From NCBI GenBank assembly GCA_015680685.1, contig MNCI01023752.1, forward strand, positions 1-37,840: a DNA stretch of 37,840 nt, given 5' to 3'. The position numbers and the translations under genes are program-made. Below are positions 1 to 9,954 of this stretch, piece after piece. The notes beneath the pieces were generated by a model. The model ran no database searches. It was not told where the DNA came from and saw nothing but the letters and a program-made list of their open reading frames with translations. The stretch's first letter is position 1; each line of letters starts with the position of its first letter. Source of the stretch: Gnetum montanum. Its lineage: Eukaryota > Streptophyta > Gnetopsida > Gnetales > Gnetaceae.

Positions 1-173
1 CTCAAGCCCATCACTTTTATAGTAGATCTTGGATTGTTACAATAGCTATAACAAGATACATTCATTGAAAGAAGATTTTATTGATAGTTTCCTCATAAAG
101 GCTTAAACTATCAAATAACAATTCCAATGAACTAAAAGAATCCTACATGTTATGAATTTGTTGGCCCTTTAAT
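1..173. other. Unassigned flank left of element E1
   Basis: AT-rich DNA without a usable reading frame or recognised repeat. It is the insertion-site flank of the element that begins shortly after it. Confidence 0.4.
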
Positions 174-178
174 GATAT
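174..178. repeat. Left target-site duplication of E1 (GATAT)
   Basis: The five bases before the left LTR read GATAT; the five after the right LTR (8802-8806) read GATAC. A 4/5 match fits a 5-bp duplication with one later mutation. Confidence 0.6.
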
Positions 179-1232
179 TGTTGATGCATAAATTTTGGTT
201 GCACCAACACCGGGAAAAAAAACTCGTTTTATGAGACTATTGCTTAGGGTGCCTCTCGTATGGGTACAAAAACGTAGGAATAGTCTCAACTGGAGAGGGC
301 TACGTGGCCTTTTGCAAATAATAAGCTAGAAAGAAATCTGGAATTTAAATTAAATAATTGTCTTCAATACAATAGGTAATTAAAAGAATTGAATTTTCCC
401 TGGTCCCACTGATGTTGTTGGTCCGTGACTGTTAATGGTATTCACTGCTGGGCAAGAAGATCGCAATCGTCACGAGAGAGGGAGAGAGAGAAAGAAAGAG
501 AGAGAGATTGCCCACTGTAGTCTGCACAGGGTACCAACTGCAGTCCTCAAATCCTGCCATCATTTGCCTCCTTTTGTACACCATTGTAGAGAGGAAGATC
601 ATTCACCGACATCTACACCACCGTGACAAGCTCCTACCAGTCACTAAGAAGACTCATAAGGATTTGATTTTGAGCTGCTAGCTCCTACCTTGGACCCTCC
701 TCGAAGATCAACTAAAAGCCTGTAAAGAAAAGAAAAGAAAAGAGGAAATTGCTACTTAGTGGAGAGGAAGTTGCCCCTTCAGATTGATAGCCAAAGCCTA
801 TTTGGGACTCCCTTCCTTCCTTCCTAGAGCCCCTCCAGTAGGCTCCATTTTATAGCCACTATGACCATCCATAATGATGTCTACATTTCATGTAATGGCT
901 ACAAAAAACTGCCACCTGCCACTGAAGAGAGATGCTCACATTCTTCAATTAAGTGACCACTTATGTCCATAACCATTATAACTTCCGAAATGTTTGCTAC
1001 TAATGACTGTAACTACCATCATTAATGACCATGATTGCCATCATTAATGACCATAATTGTCGTAACTTCCAAAACGTTTGCCACTAATGTCTGTAACTGC
1101 CACCATTAATGCCCACCACCCGACAGTTTAAATTCCCACTACTGGCATGATTTTATTGTGGTTATTAAGAGAGAGAGATAGAGACGTTGATAATTATGGC
1201 CCCATGAGAGAATGGGAGTGTTGACATCAACA
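179..1232 (-). repeat. 3' LTR of E1 (read on minus strand)
   Basis: Pairs with 7700-8801. Terminal inverted repeat TGTTGATG/CATCAACA. A TATA box (CTATAAAATGGAGCC on minus, near 845-855) separates U3 from R/U5. It holds an AAAAG microsatellite near 724-744 with fewer repeats than the partner LTR, and a GA-rich tract at 473-506. A 63-codon plus-strand frame inside it recurs in the other LTR only because the LTR is duplicated. Confidence 0.9.
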
Positions 1233-1249
1233 CTTAACCCCCAAACTTT
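1233..1249 (-). other. Polypurine tract of E1
   Basis: Directly next to the 3' LTR the minus strand reads AAAGTTTGGGGGTTAAG, a purine-rich plus-strand primer site of the plant Gypsy type. It fixes the element's orientation as minus. Confidence 0.8.
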
Positions 1250-2515
1250 AATTGCATGCAAGTGCAAGGAACAAGATCACAGAAATTTTAAAATGATGTA
1301 ATAGGTAGGAAATCACAAACATCACAAAACAAGCAAATGAAAACTTAAAAGTAAACTGTATTAATCTAAACATGATTTAAATAACCATATAATCAAAAGA
1401 GAACTAAATGCAGGCCACCCAAACCACACCATTTTATTTAATTAAATTCTAAATATATAGTTTTATTATTTTAACTACATACATTTATATATAATTAAAA
1501 TATATAATCATGATTTCTTTCCCAATCTTCTTACAAAGTAAAAGTCAACAACACGTGGACTACTTTGAGCATAAGACCCACACTAAACTTAATGAGGAGG
1601 ACAGGCTCATATTAGATTGTTGCTAGTCACAACTTTCAAATTTTTCCTTGGAACATTTTTTTTTGGAAAATAGGTTCAAAAGAGAAAATGGAGGTTAGGG
1701 TGAGGATAGCTGCAGAACCCCATCACACTTAAGAACTTATTACACTACCAATGAACATGGTCCTCATTCCCTTTTCTTTTCTTTTTAAGGAAACTTTGCC
1801 CATGGTGTACTTCATTCTTAAGGTAGGAATTCCAACATGAGTCTGGCCGATTAGCTGCACTGCCAGTGAACATGGTCCTCATTCCTTTTTTTTAAGGAAA
1901 CTTTGCCCATGGCGTAGTTCAACCCTCGTGTATGTGCCTTTAATTACAATTTGATAACATCATAGCAAGTCTTTTGGGTGGCTAAGGGTTCCCAAGTGGA
2001 GATGAACACACTTCACCCTATTGTTCATAGGGTAACCATGGATCATCCCACTTGAGGGCTAGGGCCTATGAGAGGGAAAATGGGGTTTTCCAAAGTCACC
2101 TGGTGATTATGGCTAACCATTCTCCAACATCACCTATCCTACACTCATATGATCATGATGATTACATGATAAGTTAGCACAAATCTCATGCTCCATAATC
2201 CAACATAACTAAAAAAACTAAAACCTTGAAAAAGTCTGGGAAGAATCAAAGTGTTATTGAAATATATAATATAAAAGAGATTTTATGTAATAGTACTAAG
2301 AATATTATATAAAGAATTATACTCACATTATTTTTAGTGGTGCTCTGATGAACCAATGCCTAGTAACTCAAAAGACCATAATGATTATTAAAATCATATG
2401 CAAAGAAAAAAATCAAAACAATATGCAAAGAAAGAAATGATGGAAGTGCAAAGAAAATATGCAAATGTAACTATATACAAATGAAATGCATGACGAAGAG
2501 GAAGAAAACATGCAA
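1250..2515 (-). other. 3' untranslated region of E1
   Basis: No coding frame is visible. The stretch is AT-rich and holds a diverged direct repeat of about 65-70 bp (1743-1814 and 1858-1921, both containing GAACATGGTCCTCATTCC and ACTTTGCCCATGG). Confidence 0.6.
1743..1921. repeat. Two-copy direct repeat in E1 3' region
   Basis: Copies at 1743-1814 and 1858-1921 share GAACATGGTCCTCATTCC, a T-rich run of different length, then AAGGAAACTTTGCCCATGG. Spacing is about 115 bp. It looks like a small local duplication. Confidence 0.7.
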
Positions 2516-3835
2516 CTAAGAATCTACTAGGTTTCCATATGGGGCACTTGAGTAGAAATGCTTTGGATGGAATGCGTTAAAATTTCTAGGTAACTTATAT
2601 CCTAGCACATCAGCAACCTTGTACACATTGGGGTCAATGATGTCTTTAATTTGGAATGGGCTTAACCACATAGGAGAGAACTTACTTTGAAGATTTGCTC
2701 GGTCAAATTTTCTACCTTTTTCCAAGACTAGGTCTCCTATCTTAAAGACTTCACCAATGTACTTCATGTTAAGACGTTGTTTAACAATTTGTTGATGCTT
2801 AAGATTATGAAAATCAAGACCTAATCTTAACTTGCTTGTATCAAGTCTTTCTTTGAGATAAGTTTCAATGATAGGTTTAGGTCTTGGTGGGACATCAGAT
2901 ATAGCCTTTCTAGGAAAATGTTCCATGGATGTGTCTTTAAAATTTAGCACACCTTCAACTATTTTAAGAGGTAGAGTCTTATTTATATATTGATCTTCCC
3001 TTAAAGGTGGTGAATCACTTAAACGAAATCCATCAAGTTGTTGATAAGGCAAGGTGTCTCCATAGCTTTCTTCACCTTCTCTAGAACTTTGATAGGATTG
3101 GATGGGATCTACATGAGAGAGAGGATTTATTTTTGTAATTCCACTCACATAGTCATTTTCAACATGTTCACTGCACTCAACCTTAATAACCCCAACATAA
3201 AGATTAACGTTTTGATCTTCCAAAGATTTATTTTGTTGATCCAAGGTTGTAACTACTTGTTTGTAGAAGGGTTCTCGAGGTATAGCCATGTACTCAGATT
3301 TTTCTTTGATAGGGATTAATAGCTCTAAGAAATCTAACCTGAAGAAGCCCCCAAACTTGACTTCAAAAGTCCTAGATAGGAGCACACCATAGGTAGGTGA
3401 CATGTCAACTATTAGGATATCTGTGTAACATGTGAATGTAGGGTATTGTTTAAGTTGCACTTTCACTTCTTTTAATGACCCTACTACAGGTATGTTGGAC
3501 CCATTAAGTTGATTCACATTTTTCATTTATGGTATCATTTGTGCTCCTAAAGTCTTACATACCTCAAGAGGCATGACACTAACAGTTGCTCAAGAATCCA
3601 TCAAATAATTATTAACATTCTTTCCTAAAATAATTAGAGTTGTTAGGAAAGGAGGTTGCTCTTTCTCACTCATCATGGAATTATTTACATTTTGTACTAA
3701 TGATGTCTTAGGACTTTTAGTGAAGTGAACTTGCCTTTCAAGGATTGCGGATTTTTCTTTTCTAGTTTCAGGTGTATGAACTATCTCTTGAATCACCTCT
3801 TTCATTTCATTAAATTGTAAAAGGTCATATATTAA
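2516..3835 (-). pseudogene. E1 pol remnant: protease joined to integrase C-terminal tail
   Basis: The upstream part (3835 down to about 3280) reads as a retroviral-type aspartic protease. The active-site region is PPFLTTLIILGKN, then LMDS followed by a TGA where the Gly of the D-S/T-G motif should be, then ATVSVMPLEVCK. A second stop lies just before codon MKNVNQL. The later protease part contains ILIVDMSPTYGVLLSR and FGGFFRLDFLELLIP, a pattern usual in plant Gypsy proteases. The frame then runs open for 336 codons through an acidic, low-similarity linker into an integrase C-terminal module: FKIGDLVLEKGRKFD, SKFSPMWLSPFQIKD, YKLPRNFNAFHPKHFY. RT, RNase H and the integrase zinc and DDE domains are missing, yet the join keeps the frame. 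The product, if any, would lack catalysis. Confidence 0.85.
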
Positions 3836-4630
3836 GATGTTAGCTTTTGTTTTCTTAAAATCCTCAACTAGATTGTAAGTCTTAGGTCCATCTTTGACTT
3901 CTTGTTGAGGTGGAGTTCTTCTAAGTATAGAAGGTGGATTTGGTTGTTGTGGGTGTTTATTTGGGATGACTCAGTTTGAGTATTTGTGTTACTTTGACTA
4001 GGAGCTCTTCTGTTTGGAGGAGTGTAAGGGTCATGCCTAGTTTGTTATTGTGTGTTGTTCATGATGTCTTTAAATCTACGATAGCAAGCATTAGGTGGGT
4101 TGGGATTGTTTACCATAACTTGCTCTAATGAGGAAACCTCTTCATTTCCTGTTTCATGAGGTACATTAAAGACCATAACATGAGGTTTTCCATTTTTTTG
4201 ACCTTGGGTGTTGTCACTATATAATGCTAAAAATTGGGGACAAGTCTTCTCAGAATGTTGCCTAGTGTTATGGAGGTGACAATAATTGTCATTGACTAAT
4301 GAACTAGGCTTTTTTTGTTGTATAGGACCCTTGTTGTTGTTTCACTTTAGTTCAACTACTTTGTTGGAAAGTTTTTGAAGTGAAGTTAATATCTGGGTCA
4401 TTTGATCTTGAGCTTGAGTCATGGGTTCAACAGGATTAGGTACCTTGTTTAGGTTTATGATGGACTGAGTTAAGGCCTTCGATTGATCCTCATTCAAACT
4501 AGTGTTAGATGGTAGGAATGGAGAAAATGTGGGACCTTGAAAATAGCTATTTGTAGGTTGAGTCATTTGAATGGGAATAGGAGTTTGGAACTTAGTGTTG
4601 GTTATCAGGAAAGCTGGTAGAGGTAGAGGA
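3836..4630 (-). pseudogene. E1 gag, 3' half (capsid end and zinc knuckle)
   Basis: Continues the gag frame across the solo-LTR insertion. The segment MTQPTNSYFQGPTFSPFLPS starts at 4566 and runs into a region rich in Gln/Asn, ending in a heptad-like LTSLQKLSNKVVELK. After a TGA (about 4339) the frame goes on to NYCHLHNTRQHSEKTCPQF (about 4235-4290), matching the C-x2-H-type knuckle seen as WCxxHKTxxHxTEDC in Tat-like gags. It then merges with the protease lead-in. Structural protein of the virus-like particle; this copy is broken by the stop and the LTR insertion. Confidence 0.75.
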
Positions 4631-4635
4631 CTAGG
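4631..4635. repeat. Left target-site duplication of solo LTR E2 (CTAGG)
   Basis: CTAGG immediately before the LTR start; the identical partner is at 6365-6369. Confidence 0.85.
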
Positions 4636-4857
4636 TGAAACACCACTAATTTTGGCCGAGCACTTTTAGACAAGAATCAAGCTAAGTCATGCTGCTGCCC
4701 AACATGAGTACAACGTGACCAAACTTGGAGGCCTCTAAAACAGCCCCTGATGGCCCATGATTCAATAGGCAAGGTTCCCTTGGGGCCCACAAGGTGACTG
4801 CCTCAACTTCCAGCATCCAGAATCAAACGTTTTAGGTTCAAAATGTTTGGTTTTGGC

Positions 4858-5109
4858 TTGGTGACGCTGGGGTTACTTTTTTAGATGCTGCACAGCGTAA
4901 GGATCAGCATCACCAACTTTTGGAGCCCCGAAATTGAGTCAAAATAGGCTGAAATCGAGCACAAGGACCTGCCATGACCTTCGCCAAGGTCCCTAGCAGC
5001 TCCCAGCCTCTAGAAAATCAAGATTTTGGCCTCAAATATGCCATTTTGACTTGGTGACGCTGGAGTTACTTTTTCAGATGTTGCACATCGTAAGGATCAG
5101 CGTCACCAA
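4858..5109. repeat. Duplicated stem-loop units in the solo LTR
   Basis: TTGGTGACGCTG (5051-5062) is exactly inverted as CAGCGTCACCAA (5098-5109). The same pair, with one mismatch, is at 4858-4869 and 4905-4916. The units with their loops (about 60-75 bp) are close direct repeats about 193 bp apart in U3, upstream of the TATA box. Possible regulatory or structural elements. Confidence 0.75.
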
Positions 5110-5419
5110 CTTTTAGAGCCCAAAACTGAACCAAAATGACTTAATTTCAAGGATGAAAGTCATCCTCAGGGACCACTATTGATAACTATGGGTCCCAGCC
5201 TTTAGAAATTCCAGATTTTAGCTCAAAATTGCAAGTTTTGGAGGTCACACTGCAGGTCACATTGGGCAGTCAAATTTCTCTTATTGTACATTTTATTATA
5301 AATTTCCATTTTTGGGCATGTCAAGCCCTCATGGTCTAAATTAAATGTACTTTCATGGGCTTGAATAACCCATAAATTGTAAGATGCAATGTACCTGGTC
5401 AAGAATGTAGCTCGTCAAC

Positions 5420-5650
5420 ACACATCCAACTCATGCACAACTATCCAACACAAATCCAACTCTCACCAACACACATCCAACTCATGCACAACTATTTGAC
5501 ACAAATCCAACTCTTGCCAACACACATCCAACTCATGCACAACTATCCAACACAAACCCAACTCTTGCCAACACACAGCCAACTCGTGCACAACTATCTG
5601 ACACAAATCCAACTCTCGCCAACACGCATCCAACCCGAGCACAGCTATCT
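5420..5650. repeat. 51-bp tandem array in the solo LTR
   Basis: About 4.5 copies begin at 5420, 5471, 5522, 5573 and 5624, each starting near ACACATCCAACTC. Within a unit a shorter CAA-rich motif (ATCCAACTC) also recurs. The open plus frame of 17-residue repeats here follows from a period divisible by three and is not taken as a gene. Confidence 0.9.
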
Positions 5651-5738
5651 ATTGGACACATGTCATTAGATTTGCTTTCCTCTCATCTCCCAGCCGTTGA
5701 TTCCATTCTTGAATTTTGTGCATGAGCCCGTTCCAACC

Positions 5739-5748
5739 CTATAAATAC
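5739..5748 (+). promoter_or_regulatory. TATA box of solo LTR E2
   Basis: CTATAAATAC in a GC-poor setting, about 1.1 kb into the LTR, followed by a purine-rich GGGAGGAAAAATTGAG stretch. Typical spacing for the U3/R border of a long plant LTR. Confidence 0.65.
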
Positions 5749-6364
5749 CTTGTCAATTCACATAAACCAGGGAGGAAAAATTGAGAGGCAAAATTGGGGA
5801 GGAAAAAATTGGAGAGATTGACAATTCTAAGAGAGGACAGAACCTGCAATCCTTGGGTGCTCGACACACTTGACTCCTGGCATCCAAGCACTTCTCACCT
5901 TCATCACATCACATCATTGCATCATCGCATCATATCATCCCAGAGCTAGGCGTTTGACTTGCCATCCACATGTGTGAAACTACGCTTTGACCGGTGCACA
6001 TTTTTTTTAAAACAATATAATACAGTTTCATTATTGCCTTCCATTTACATCATTTACTTTGGTTTATGCTTTGTGTACAATATAGCTCTGTTTACGCTTT
6101 ATTTATAATTCAGTACGCTCTATTTACATTTCGTATCTCTGTTTGCATTCTGTTTACATCCCATTTACGATAACCCCAGTGCTAACCGTAGCTTACGCTT
6201 GGGGAAGTCCTTGGTTGATTTATGTGCAGACCATCCAAGGCACCCTGCCTTCGTTTACTTTTCCAACTTACCCTCGGGCGAAGGCAGGGTCAGCTATGGT
6301 TGCTTGATGATATCTCAATGTTTGTTCCCCTTCTAGCCTTACACCGACAATTTAGGTCAGTACA

Positions 6365-6369
6365 CTAGG
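6365..6369. repeat. Right target-site duplication of solo LTR E2 (CTAGG)
   Basis: CTAGG immediately after the terminal CA of the LTR; matches 4631-4635 exactly. Confidence 0.85.
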
Positions 6370-7100
6370 TTACATAGAATTGCTAACACTCATCATTCCA
6401 AATTGAGGTTGAATGCTATTCATAAGGGTGATTTGTTCTAACTCCACGGCTTTAGCCATTGCTCCCTATATTTCTGTTATGTTTGAATCAGATTTGATGG
6501 CATAGGCAAAGAATGGGTTGATTGTAGAAAGGTAAAAGTTGAGGATGCCATCGGGTTGTGGACACATCTCACTTGGCACATATGTTAGCTGGTGAAGGAA
6601 TCTAAGGTTATAATCCCTAACATTTTTCCTAGGTAGCATTCTTAAGCTGGTGAAGTTACTTGATGCTATGACAGGGCTTATGAATTTGTCAAACTGAGTT
6701 AAAAACTTATTTTTGAACTCCTACCATGAGTTAATGGAAGCATTAAGAACCATTGGGTTACTTTGGTTTTGAATGTTTTCACAAATACCCTACATTCCAC
6801 ATCGTTTTGAACAATGTTATGAATGCCTAGTAAGGTTTCGAAACATTGTATATGTTGGTGGGCATTACTAGAAGGTTTTGTGGGGTTGTAGAAAAAATTT
6901 ATGTTCTAGAGTGACTTTGGGATGTCATGGTAGTTAGTAAAGTTAAAGGGGTTACTGACCATGGGAGTTGGTGGTTGATTGGCTACCATCCTAGTCCAGG
7001 CTCTCCTAGGAATAAAAATTGGAAAACGTGAGGCTCGTTGTTTCCTTAATGCGAAGAGATGAGTGATTGGTCGGTTAGAAGTAGAGAAAAGTTTACTCAT
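6370..7100 (-). pseudogene. E1 gag, 5' half (matrix/capsid region)
   Basis: A likely start is the ATG at 7098-7100 (MSKLFSTSN). The frame holds RRAWTRMVANQPPTPMVSNP and FNFTNYHDIPKSL, then a TAG near 6905. It continues with HQHIQCFETLLGIHN, DVECRVFVKTFKTKVTQWF and LMLPLTHG, which matches the retrotransposon gag domain pattern (CR-F--TF----WF--LP). Further down LTYVPSEMCPQPDGILNFY is readable. The frame upstream of the chosen start is T-rich leader that only looks hydrophobic. It is interrupted at its 3' end by the E2 solo LTR and is non-functional. Confidence 0.78.
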
Positions 7101-7676
7101 AAAACAAAAATATAAAATATAATTTTTATAAAGAAACGATAAAATTTCGTAAAAAGGAAAGAAAATATTGAAATAATATTTTTTTTGGGAAAGAAAAACA
7201 GTAAAATATGCTATATTTTTTTTGAAAAGAAAAATAAATATATAAAAAATTGCAATACTTATAAAATTAAAAGAGAAAATAGTAAAATGCAAGATTTTAG
7301 AAAAATAAAATTAAAATTGCATAATCAAATAAAACCACCTTAGCTAACAAATAATCAAATGGGATTGGGAAACAAGGATTTAAAAAAAATAAGGAAAAAG
7401 ATTAAAGAAAAATGGGTGATGAGGCCCAAAAGTTTTCAAGAAACGAACTTTTGAGAACATGAAATAAAGGGCTTGAAAATTCTTTAAAAAGATTTTTCAA
7501 GACAATGGCTGAAAACAAAAATTTTAAATAAAACAAATTTGATGCAAGGAAAATGAAAATTTCAAAAAATAAAAATAGGGACTAGAAAAGGACAGAAAAT
7601 AAATATTTCAGAAAATGGGATAATAAAGGTTAGAGAAATGATAAGAAAAGCTGATAAACAAAAGGTGGGATAAAGG
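7101..7676 (-). other. U-rich 5' leader of E1
   Basis: Between PBS and gag the plus strand is strongly A-rich, so the transcript leader would be U-rich. No coding frame is supported; a plus-frame-free, low-complexity leader is common in this group. Confidence 0.6.
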
Positions 7677-7694
7677 CCCTCCTTCTAGCACCAA
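7677..7694 (-). other. Primer binding site of E1
   Basis: Five bases inside the 5' LTR the minus strand reads TTGGTGCTAGAAGGAGGG, starting with the TGG expected for pairing to a tRNA 3' CCA. I do not assign the tRNA. Confidence 0.6.
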
Positions 7695-7699
7695 AAAGG

Positions 7700-8801
7700 T
7701 GTTGATGCACAAATTTTGGTTGCACCAACACTGGGAAAGAAAACTCATTTTAGGAGACTATTGCCTAGGGTGCCTCTCGTATGGGTACGGAAACCCAGGA
7801 ATAGTCTCAGCTGGAGAGGGCTACGTGGCCTTTTGCAAATAATAAGCTAGAAAGAAATCTAGAATTTAAATTAAATAATTATCTTCAATACAATAGGTAA
7901 TTAAAAGAACTAAATTTTCCTTGGTCATGCTAATGCTGTTGGTCCATGACTACCGATGGTATCCACTGCTGGGCAGGAAGACCACGATTGCCACGAGAGA
8001 GGAAGATTGAGAAAGAGAGAGAGAGAGACTATCCACTGCAGTTTGCATAGGGTAGCAACTGTAGTCCTCAAAGCCTACCACCGTTTGCCACCTTTTGTGC
8101 ACCATCATAGAGAGAAAGATCATTCACCCACGTTTGCACCACTGTGATAAGCTCCAACTGTCACCAAGAAGACTTGCAAGAATCTAATTTTGAGCTGCTG
8201 GCTCCTACCTTGGACCCTCCTTGAAGATCAACTAGAAGCCTGTAAAGAAAAGAAAAGAAAAGAAAAGAAAAGAGGAAATTACTACTTAGTGGAGAGGAAG
8301 TTGGCCCTTCAGATTGATAGCCAGAGCCTGTTTGGGACTCGCTCCCTTCCTTCCTAGAGCCCCTCCCCTAGACTCTATTTTATAGCCACTATGACCATCC
8401 ATAATGATGTCTATGTTTCATGTAATGGCTACAAAAGTTACCACCACTTCTTGTGTAATAATGCCCAAATTCTCTAATTAAGTGCCCACTTATGTCCATA
8501 ACCATCATAACTTCCAAAATGTCTGCTACTAATGACCGTAATTGCCATCATTAATGACCGTAATTACTGTAACTTCCAAAACGTTTGCCACTAAAGTCTG
8601 TAACCATTACCATTAATGATTGTAATTGCCCTAACTTCCAAAATGTTTGCCACTAATGTCTGTAACCACCACCATTAATGATCACCACCCAACAGTTTAA
8701 ATTCCCACTACTTGCATGATTTTATTATGGTTATTAAGAGAGAAAGATAGAGACGTTGATAATCATGGCCCCATGAGAGCATGAGAGTGTTGACATCAAT
8801 A
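7700..8801 (-). repeat. 5' LTR of E1 (read on minus strand)
   Basis: Direct partner of 179-1232. The TATA box is on minus at about 8375-8385 (GGCTATAAAATAGAG), leaving about 415 bp of U3. An AAAAG microsatellite near 8240-8272 is longer than in the partner. The end reads CATCAATA instead of CATCAACA, a single C to T change. Confidence 0.9.
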
Positions 8802-8806
8802 GATAC
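8802..8806. repeat. Right target-site duplication of E1 (GATAC)
   Basis: Partner of GATAT at 174-178, 4/5 identical. Confidence 0.55.
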
Positions 8807-8826
8807 TTATTACAACATTTTGTTAN

Positions 8827-8870
8827 ACACACACTATGATGCTCAGTTACAATAGTGCTCAAATAAAGAT
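8827..8870. repeat. 44-bp arm of a perfect inverted repeat, bounded by single Ns
   Basis: Exactly the reverse complement of 9185-9228 inside the E3 LTR. One N stands on each side (8826 and 8871). Perfect identity in otherwise decayed DNA points to an assembly product. Confidence 0.9.
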
Positions 8871-8916
8871 NAATCATAATCTATGGATAGATAATGTAAG
8901 TGTACTAATTAGTTGA

Positions 8917-9802
8917 TGATAAGTTCATGATCGTTGTCTTCTCACTTGGAGTTAGTAATGAAGAGTCTTTAGTTGGTTGCATGGACAAGATGCCATTGAT
9001 GCAAGGTTTCCCACGTTGGCATGTATCCTTTCATAGGGCACCCTAGTAGGTCTACAAATACAACACCCTAGCTGTGTTAATAGGGAGTTAGAATTTCAAT
9101 TGCTAGTGGAACTCTTGTAGTTTGTTTCTATAAGAGATAGAATAATTTTCTAAGTGCCCATAATAGGAGTTAAGGAGTGTATGAATCTTTATTTGAGCAC
9201 TATTGTAACTGAGCATCATAGTGTGTGTGATAATAAAGACGAGCTTTTTGATAAACCTTGCAACACTTGGACTAGCTCAATTATTTATTCATGCATTTAT
9301 TATTTTCATTAATTAAGAGATTAATTAAGATAAGATGATTAAGACTTTAAGTAATTAATTAAGCTAAATAGAGTAGAACCACTTCAAGCATACGTATAAC
9401 ACTTGGTAATCCTAGTAACACTTAATGCTTGGTTGCCTAGCAACGTTGTATGTTTTCAGGATGTGTACAGAAAGTGGGATTTGATGCTTATGTTAGGATA
9501 GTTAGTTATTAATTAGCAATTAAATTAGTTGAACTAGTTAATGAATTTATTCTTAATCTATTACCAACCATAGGTGAATAAAATATAAAATAATAAAAAT
9601 CATGTGCCTCAATTACACTTAACCATATAACTGAGCTTCACATGTGCATTTGGGAAGGCAACAATTGTTCCATAATTAGATTTACCTTCTAGGTTAAATC
9701 CTGTGTATGTAAACACTAGGAATCCATAGAATTCGACCAAATCATACATGAATGCCTTAGTGATTCGTATGGTTGGGTGTAGGTGTACCTTATAGCTCAT
9801 CA
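8917..9802 (+). repeat. 5' LTR of E3
   Basis: Plus-oriented copy of the LTR family seen reversed in E6 (22287-23185). It shares GAGCACTATTGTA, AAACCTTGCA followed by CACTTGG, the ATTAATTAAG block, the TGATGCTTATGTTAG block and the ending ATAGCTCATCA. The right end is fixed by the adjacent PBS. The left end (TGATAAG) is inferred from the E6 LTR start TGATAAGC and could be a few tens of bases off. A weak TATA candidate (CTATAAGAG) is near 9128. Confidence 0.75.
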
Positions 9803-9820
9803 TTGGCGCTATTGCTAGGT
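9803..9820 (+). other. Primer binding site of E3
   Basis: TTGGCGCTATTGCTAGGT directly follows the LTR end CATCA. It resembles the plant Athila/Tat type PBS TTGGCGCCGTTGCC with transitions. Confidence 0.8.
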
Positions 9821-9954
9821 ATTCTTAGCCAATATTGTGTGCTATCAATCTAGGACTTAGTGAAAATCACTAAATGATTATTGTAGTAGTATTAACAATT
9901 TATCTTTTTTGAAAATATCAATATGGTAAGTCATACACATTATTAATTGAAAGA

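Larger units (their letters stand above)
4636..6364 (+). mobile_element. E2: solo LTR inserted in E1 gag
   Basis: Starts TG (TGAAACACC) and ends CA (CAGTACA), flanked by an exact 5-bp duplication CTAGG (4631-4635 and 6365-6369). Removing it with one duplication restores a continuous E1 gag frame on the minus strand, which proves it is an insertion. No internal domain or second LTR is present, so it is a solo LTR left by LTR-LTR recombination. A plus-strand TATA box (CCCTATAAATACC) near 5740 gives its orientation. At 1.73 kb it is long; the family is not assigned. It contains two copies of a hairpin-forming repeat and a 51-bp tandem array. Confidence 0.88.
179..8801 (-). mobile_element. E1: complete but decayed Ty3/Gypsy LTR retrotransposon
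   Basis: Two direct LTRs (179-1232 and 7700-8801) start TGTTGATG and end CATCAACA (one base changed at the right end). On the minus strand the order is 5' LTR, PBS, U-rich leader, gag, zinc knuckle, protease, integrase C-terminal tail, 3' untranslated region, PPT, 3' LTR. RT, RNase H and the integrase core are absent. By eye over about 300 bases the LTRs are roughly 90% identical, so the insertion is old. A solo LTR of another family (4636-6364) interrupts gag. The gag and protease resemble the Athila/Tat lineage; the exact family is not assigned. Confidence 0.9.

Noticed and set aside
435-626. Arg-rich 63-codon protein recurring at 7956-8147
   Set aside because: It recurs only because both lie at the same place in the two LTRs, antisense to the element.
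5420-5650. CRISPR array
   Set aside because: Contiguous tandem copies without unique spacers, in plant retrotransposon DNA.
5433-5669. Repeat protein with 17-residue units
   Set aside because: It lies in the 51-bp tandem array inside a solo LTR; the open frame follows from the period.
7101-7292. Membrane protein suggested by a Phe/Ile-rich frame
   Set aside because: The hydrophobic stretch is the T-rich leader of E1 read as codons; gag similarity starts after it.
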